This document shows, in pieces, positions 58,272 to 64,000 of a stretch of 64,000 bases of DNA. Source of the stretch: Archivesica marissinica. Taxonomy: Eukaryota > Mollusca > Bivalvia > Venerida > Vesicomyidae. Location of the stretch: the NCBI GenBank assembly GCA_014843695.1, contig CM026401.1:23541455-23605454 (forward strand). Direction: 5' to 3'. A program made the position numbers and the translations under genes. The stretch's first letter is position 1, and every line of letters begins with the position of its first letter. A model generated the notes under the pieces. The model was not told the origin of the DNA. It ran no database searches and worked only from the letters and a program-made list of their open reading frames with translations.

Positions 58272-61200
58272 GTTATAGCCGGGTTTTGGAACGTCCGGGG
58301 CTGGAGTGTAGATCTTAACTCTGACAATTTTATTATCCGATCATCTTGTGTTTTATCAACTGACATTGACATTTTAGGTGTAGCAGAAACCCATTTACGT
58401 GCTAATCAAACATTACAGCTAGACGGATATCAGTGGTATGGCCACAACAGAACAGAACTCCACAGGAATGCTAGAGCAGGCTCAGGAGGAGTTGGTTTTT
58501 TCATTAAGAACTCTCTTGCTTCTGATTTTAACATATCTATTCTAGATAATGTTCATGAGGGTATTTTATGGTTACATATGTCACATAAATACAGTGATTT
58601 TAGTCTCATACCTTGCGTATGTTACTTACCACCAGAAAACTCGTCTAGATATACGGATGTTAATGCCTTTTTCGATAATATTTTAACAAATGTATATCAA
58701 TATCAGGATAAAGGGCTTTTATATATGTGTGGTGATTATAACAGCCGTTGTGGTAATCTTGATGATTTTATAAAAGGTATTGATGATATATGTGACCGTG
58801 AAATTATAGATTTTACAGTAAATCGATATGGGGAATTACTAACAGATTTCCTCATTAATACAAACATGTGTATTTTGAATGGAAGAAATTCCATTGCCAA
58901 TGGTTTCACTTCGGTTTCAACCAAAGGATCATCTGTTGTTGATTATTGTTTAGTAAATCACAGTTCTTTAAGCAAATTTACCGACTTTTCGGTTAAAAGT
59001 ACATCTGATTTGATAAATGAATCTGGTAATGTGAATGTATTAACTCCTATCGGCATACCAGACCATTCATTGATTACATGGGGCATCAAGTTGGATCTTT
59101 GTGAAAATTATATAGATCAAAATGCATTTAACAATGCTAGTCATCCAGAGCCATTTGACAAATTTGATCTTACTTGTGTTCCTGGTAATTTTATGACTGA
59201 AACAGGTACTTTGTCTCTAGTTAATGCAACTATTTCAAAATTGGAGTGTAGTTTTAGAACTCAATCAGATATTGATGAAGTTTATAGTGAATGGTGTACA
59301 ATTATTAAGCATAATATGTATACTTCTTTGCCATACAAAACGATTTCTTATGGATTGTCTAATAAAAAACGACGCCCGGGTAAACCGTGGTGGTCAGAAA
59401 GGTTGACTGACTTATGGTCGGAAGTATGTGAAGCAGAGCGCTTATGGTTACGATGCTGTAATAGAAGTGATAAATCACACCTAAAATCAAATTATGTTTC
59501 AAAACGTAAAATGTTTGATAGTGCAGTACAGAGAGCTAAACGATTTTATTGGTTTTCAATTCAAACGCAACTTTTGAATGACTGTAAAATTGACCAGAAC
59601 AATTTTTGGAAATCCATTGGAAAATCGGTGTTAATTTCACAAATAAAAAGTTGATACCAATGGAAGTTACATTGGAAGATGATTCAGTATCATTCAATGT
59701 AACAGATGTTTTAAATAAATGGAAACAATCGTTTGGCTCTCTTTTTCGTAGTAGTCCGGATAGCTCATTTGATAACAATTTGTATGTTAATCCAGACGAT
59801 ACGGACAGCTCATTTAATCATCAAATTTCTATTATTGAAGTTCAGAAAGCTATTGATGGTGCCAAAAGAGGTAAAGCCTGTGGTATTGATAATATTTCAG
59901 CCGAGGTTCTCAAAAATGACACTGCCCTTTCATTTCTACATGTGCTATTCAATTTTTGTTTTAACAACGGTACCGTACCTACTATATGGGGTAGATGTAT
60001 CATTAACCCTATACCTAAATCTACAACCACTGACCCACGTGATCCTATGTCTTATAGGGGTATATCGCTTGCATCATCAATGTATAAATTGTACTGTTCT
60101 ATTTTAAACAATCGATTATCAGTATGGGCTGAGGAAAATGATAAGATTGAGGATGAACAAAATGGTTTTAGAAGTCTAGAAGCACTATTGATCATATCTC
60201 ATCGCTTACAAACATTCTAGACACACGTAAAAAGCATAAAAAATCTACGTTCTGTGCATTTATTGATTTTCAAAAAGCTTACGACACTATTGATAGAAAT
60301 GTTCTTTGGAAGAGACTACTAGAAAATGGAATTAACGGTAAAATGTTTAAGGCCATAACATCACTCTACTGCAGTGTTGAATCTTGTGTAAGAGTTAATT
60401 CTTTCAAGACAGAGTGGTTTAATGTTAATTGTGGTCTTAGACAGGGTTGTATTCTATCCCCACTTCTGTTTAATTTGTTTATTAATGACCTTACAGTTTA
60501 TCTGAAATCATTTGATATTGGAATAAATGCTGGCGATGAAAATATATGTATATTGCTCTATGCAGATGATATTGTCCTTCTAGCCGAATCGGAGTCTGAT
60601 CTACAAATACTATTAGATGCTTTGAATAACTGGTGTATTTTAAATAAAATGAATGTCAATGCCTCAAAGAGTAATATTGTACATTTTCGTCCTAAATCGG
60701 TACAGAGAACAACCGTCAACTTTATATGTGGTATTAAATTAATACACGTTGTTGATAAGTATATGTATCTTGGTGTGTTGTTAAGTGAACATGTGGATTA
60801 TAACATAATGACTAAAGCAGTAGCTCAAAGTGCTAGCCGTGCCCTTGGTCTCTTAATTGCCAAATGTAAAGTTATAGGGGGTGTCCCATATGTTGTATAT
60901 ACCAAACTTTATGAGTCTACAGTGCTGCCTGTTATAAATTACAGTGCACCAATATGGGGCTTCAAAACATTTTCATGTATAGATTCAGTTCATAACAGAG
61001 CAATGAGGTTCTTTTTGGGTGTAGGCAAATACACTCCAAATACTGCCATTGCAGGAGAAATGGGTTGGAAGCCGACTGTTGTATGGCAGTGGAAAAGCAT
61101 ATGTTTATTCTGGTCCAAAATATCGTCAATGGATACACATCGTATGAACAAACGCATAGCACTTTGGGTGGCTTCTAAGGCAAATGTTTCATGTAAAAAA

Positions 61201-61783
61201 TTGGTATTATTTAATTGTAAAAGTATTTAATGAAAATAATTTAAGTATGTTTGCAAATATTACCGAGCCTAAGCCATCATCATTAGTATTCTCAATGGAA
61301 AGTTAACTAATGGCTAGGTTCAAATTAAACTGGTTTACATCTATTAATAGAGATGTTGGTATATCGGGTCGAGGTAGAAATAAATTACGGTTGTATAAGC
61401 TATTTAAAACAGAATTCAAAGTAGAAGACTACTGTATGATGTTTTTACCTCTTAGTCATAGAGCTGCTTTGAGTAAATTTCGTTGTGGTGTTGCACCAAT
61501 AAGAATAGAGACGGGCAGGTACGAGAATCTGAGTGTAGATCAAAGGAAATGTCCATTCTGTGACTCCGTTGAAAATGAACTACATGTTATTTTGCAATGT
61601 TGTACATATGCAGATATTAGGTTACCGCTTATTAGAAAAACAATGGGTATTTATGGTAATTTTATTAATCTTTCTGATTCAGAAAAGTTTGTTTTTATTT
61701 TCTCCAGCAAGGAACTGATAAGATTATGTGCCAAAACCTGTTTTGAAATTCTTCAAAAACGACGGTTTTTGACGTGTAAATAA
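58272..61783 (+). pseudogene. LINE element B ORF2: AP endonuclease, reverse transcriptase, CCHC; several breaks
   Basis: The endonuclease is complete and keeps the catalytic blocks: GFWNVRGW, GVAETHL, MCGDYNSRCG, SSVVDYCLV and IPDHSLITW. The frame runs to about 59625, shifts at the aaaa run in ggaaaatcgg, continues to about 60170, and shifts again; RT blocks are YRGISLASSMYKLY, FIDFQKAYDTIDR, GLRQGCILSPLLFNLF and catalytic YADD (60559-60570). Further breaks lie near 61215 and at an in-frame TAA (61304). The C-terminal part has CxxCx7Hx4C (CPFCDSVENELHVILQC) and ends at TAA 61783. An inactive copy unless the breaks are sequence errors. Confidence 0.88.
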
Positions 61784-62397
61784 AATCAGTATGTTATGCA
61801 GTTCATAGATTGTAATATATATATATTTAGCATGTAAATAATGTATCTCAATTGTTTCTTAATACTATGAATACTTTTTTATTGCCAACTAAATAGTCTA
61901 TGCTAATCAATTCATCACTGATCTGATCAGAGGTGATAATTGTTTTTTTATACCATTTTTTAATTAATAAGCGCGTTAGTGCTCTTTTTCAATATCAGTG
62001 TTTTAATAAATATTTTAAGCACTTCTTAGATAAGATTAGCGTAGGCAATTTAGATTTAACACATTTATATCTAAGAGTAGGTCTTGTTTTGGACCGAGAA
62101 TCTCACTGATAGCGGTTACCCATGGTGACATTTTGCGGCTGTGGTGTAATGGTGGCAATGTGCCCGTCACCATTTTGACGATTGTCTTCAGTTTGTGAGA
62201 GTATCGGTCTGGATCAACCTATATAAACTCTAGTTTTAAGAAACTTATATGTTGAATCGTGTTCTATTGTGAATTGTTACTGATACTGTCTCTTATAATT
62301 CATTATTGAGTGGCAATGTACATCGATATGTTTTTATTATATTGAATGTTGTTTGTTGTACATTGATGAGACGTAAATAAAGAATAAAATCTAAAAT

Positions 62398-63028
62398 CTA
62401 CGTCATTCTCCCGTACTATCACTCAGACATAATTACATGACGCTACACCACAGTAGATAACACAATAGACTGGACACACATGGGTAGCTGTTATAGAAGA
62501 GGAAGGAACAACTACCGTACATATACAGATAAGAGAGCATTGCTTTCAATACAATAATAATACACACTATAACATATATATATAACATATAAATAAGTCA
62601 TGGACTACACTTGTAATGAAACACAAATAACAGGCAACGCACTCCCCACTTGATATTAATATAATATCACCTTAATTAATCAAGTTCCAGTAACTTGTAT
62701 TTTGTTGGGTTGCAAATCTTATTACCTGATTCAAAGAACAATATTTAATTCATCAATCTCATTAACATAGAACGCTGTCCATTTTAAAAAGGGAATGTCC
62801 ATTCATTCCCAATTAAAATGCCTATATTGGGCATTTGAGCATCTAAAATGAACTGTTATTTTCCATGTATATTTTCAAAAAACCAATAAAACACAGGTGA
62901 AAGTGAGAAAACATTGTATTAAAATGCATGATCATTAGCATAATATAGTACTAAATCAGATCAAATATATCAAAATAAACCATAATTGATATCTATATGA
63001 AATAGTAATAATTTCACAAACTAGGTAT
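62398..63028. other. No gene; hairpin-forming sequence at 62780-62836
   Basis: AT-rich. Two adjacent stem-loops are visible: cattttaa/ttaaaatg with inner gggaatg/cattccc (62780-62820), and aaatgcc/ggcattt (about 62816-62836). Confidence 0.5.
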
Positions 63029-63255
63029 CTTAAATGATACATCGGCGTATCAAAATGGAATTTTCAGAAAGGTGAAAAGACAAGACCTGACATAAAAATA
63101 GAAATAGGTATAGTACTAGTGTTTCTCAAATGATACACTGGCGAATCAAAATGAAATCTACAGAAATTATACTGCATAAAATAAAATAATTGGCTCTGTG
63201 AAATGATACGCCGGCTTTTCAAACTGAAATCAGCAGAAATGTGAAAAGACAGAGA
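63029..63255. repeat. Diverged tandem repeat, three units of about 70-95 bp
   Basis: Three units start aaatgatac (about 63033, 63128, 63200), continue with a ggc core, tcaaaatg/tcaaactg and cagaaa, and the outer two also share gtgaaaagacag/gtgaaaagacaa. In the first unit tgatac and gtatca form a stem; in the others the pairing has decayed. Confidence 0.6.
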
Positions 63256-64000
63256 AACAATCAACAGCCCAACAACGGTGTACTGTTCGCTACAATTGTT
63301 TAGTTAATGCAATTCCAGTGCTTTTGCACTCAATAGTATATCCATTAGTTTCCCTTGTAGTCACACACCGTCATGGTACCCGGTATATAAATCCCACATA
63401 TTATCCTCACACTCATCATGTCGAACAACAGTTCACTCCAATCAAAATGTACTCCAGTGTATACATGCTAATCCACTGCAAACCTACCGTCAACATTCTC
63501 TAACAATACATACATATGTTTATTAAACAATGAACCCCCAATATGTGTTCCAGTCCTGCCTTACATGTCCCGCATATAACATGACATCCCATTCCAGTCG
63601 TATATTGATCTCCTCTCTCCAAATATAATATTGAACAATTGTTCAAAAGTCGGTGGCTCTATATAGGCCTAATGGACACAACCCCGACCGAAGCAGACCC
63701 TGTAAATACCACGGACATGTACATACCGATATATCAACTTTGTTACACATATTACAGTATTTTTAATTTCATTTGTTGTGTTAGGTTACATTTGGACAGC
63801 AATTATACAAGGATACTCTTCATTTCTAGAGGGTATCGATAATAGGTTAATGTTTTAATTGCATTCTGCCGTCACATACTGTGTTTAGTTGACAATAGGT
63901 TGTTGTTTTGGTGGTCAATTAATTGTTTTAGCAATAATATGGATAATTGGAAATGAATGGATTTAAAGGTAATGTATGTGTCATGCTTCTTTCCGTTAAT
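63256..64000. other. No recognised gene
   Basis: Unique AT-rich sequence up to the right edge. Short open frames at 63318-63503 and 63639-63842 have no domain. Confidence 0.45.

Larger units (their letters stand above)
57100..62397 (+). mobile_element. Two-ORF LINE (element B), nearly complete
   Basis: ORF1 57100-58271, ORF2 58272-61783, then about 610 bp of 3' UTR ending with aataaag and a short (aaaatct)2 tail near 62380-62400. The organisation matches element A (22527-27442), including the same-frame TAG between the ORFs. It is more decayed than element A. The 5' end is undefined. Confidence 0.85.

Overview
The window is 64 kb of AT-rich nuclear DNA from an animal. There are no operons, the one host gene has splice acceptor sites, and non-LTR retrotransposons, tRNA-derived SINEs and long tandem arrays dominate. 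The mix of Tx1/L1-like and CR1-like LINEs, SINEs with a tRNA head and a single galactose-3-O-sulfotransferase-like gene fits a lophotrochozoan, probably a mollusc. That assignment is inference, because nothing here is species-diagnostic.

Layout. 1-9431: a 52-bp satellite (about 180 copies) that runs off the left edge. 9.65-10.15 kb: a 66-bp minisatellite. 12.07-12.35 kb: a SINE. 13.07-13.93 kb: an orphan LINE ORF1. 15.05-18.10 kb (minus): the 3' two thirds of a CR1-like LINE. 20.84-21.39 kb (plus): the 5' end of a similar LINE with a 2A-like motif, followed by a SINE (minus). 22.5-27.44 kb: a nearly complete two-ORF LINE. 28.1-31.73 kb: a 47-bp tandem array. 33.4-36.1 kb: two SINEs and a hAT-like non-autonomous element with a SINE head inside. 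37.5-41.79 kb: a Tx1-like LINE. 42.8-48.5 kb: a frame-broken sulfotransferase gene embedded in five different minisatellites. 50.1-54.12 kb: a second Tx1-like LINE. 54.85-55.2 kb: SINE copies, one with a perfect 13-bp target-site duplication. 57.1-62.4 kb: a second two-ORF LINE. The last 1.6 kb holds hairpins and a decayed repeat.

How the parts work together. The autonomous LINEs encode an AP-type endonuclease and a reverse transcriptase that copy their own RNA into the genome. The SINEs have no proteins and are presumed to borrow that machinery. Nearly every LINE reading frame carries one to four single-base frameshifts or stops, so these are dead copies or carry uncorrected sequence errors. 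The satellite array shows clustered base drop-outs, which makes some sequence error plausible.

Most interesting signals. In both two-ORF LINEs, ORF1 and ORF2 lie in the same frame separated by one TAG codon, with no AUG before the endonuclease, which suggests a stop-codon recoding strategy. A third LINE has a 2A-like GDVHQNPGP motif. Two diverged Tx1-like elements share an almost identical 3' tail. The sulfotransferase exon starts with a perfectly duplicated, frame-preserving splice acceptor just downstream of an array of 15 perfect CACGTG boxes.
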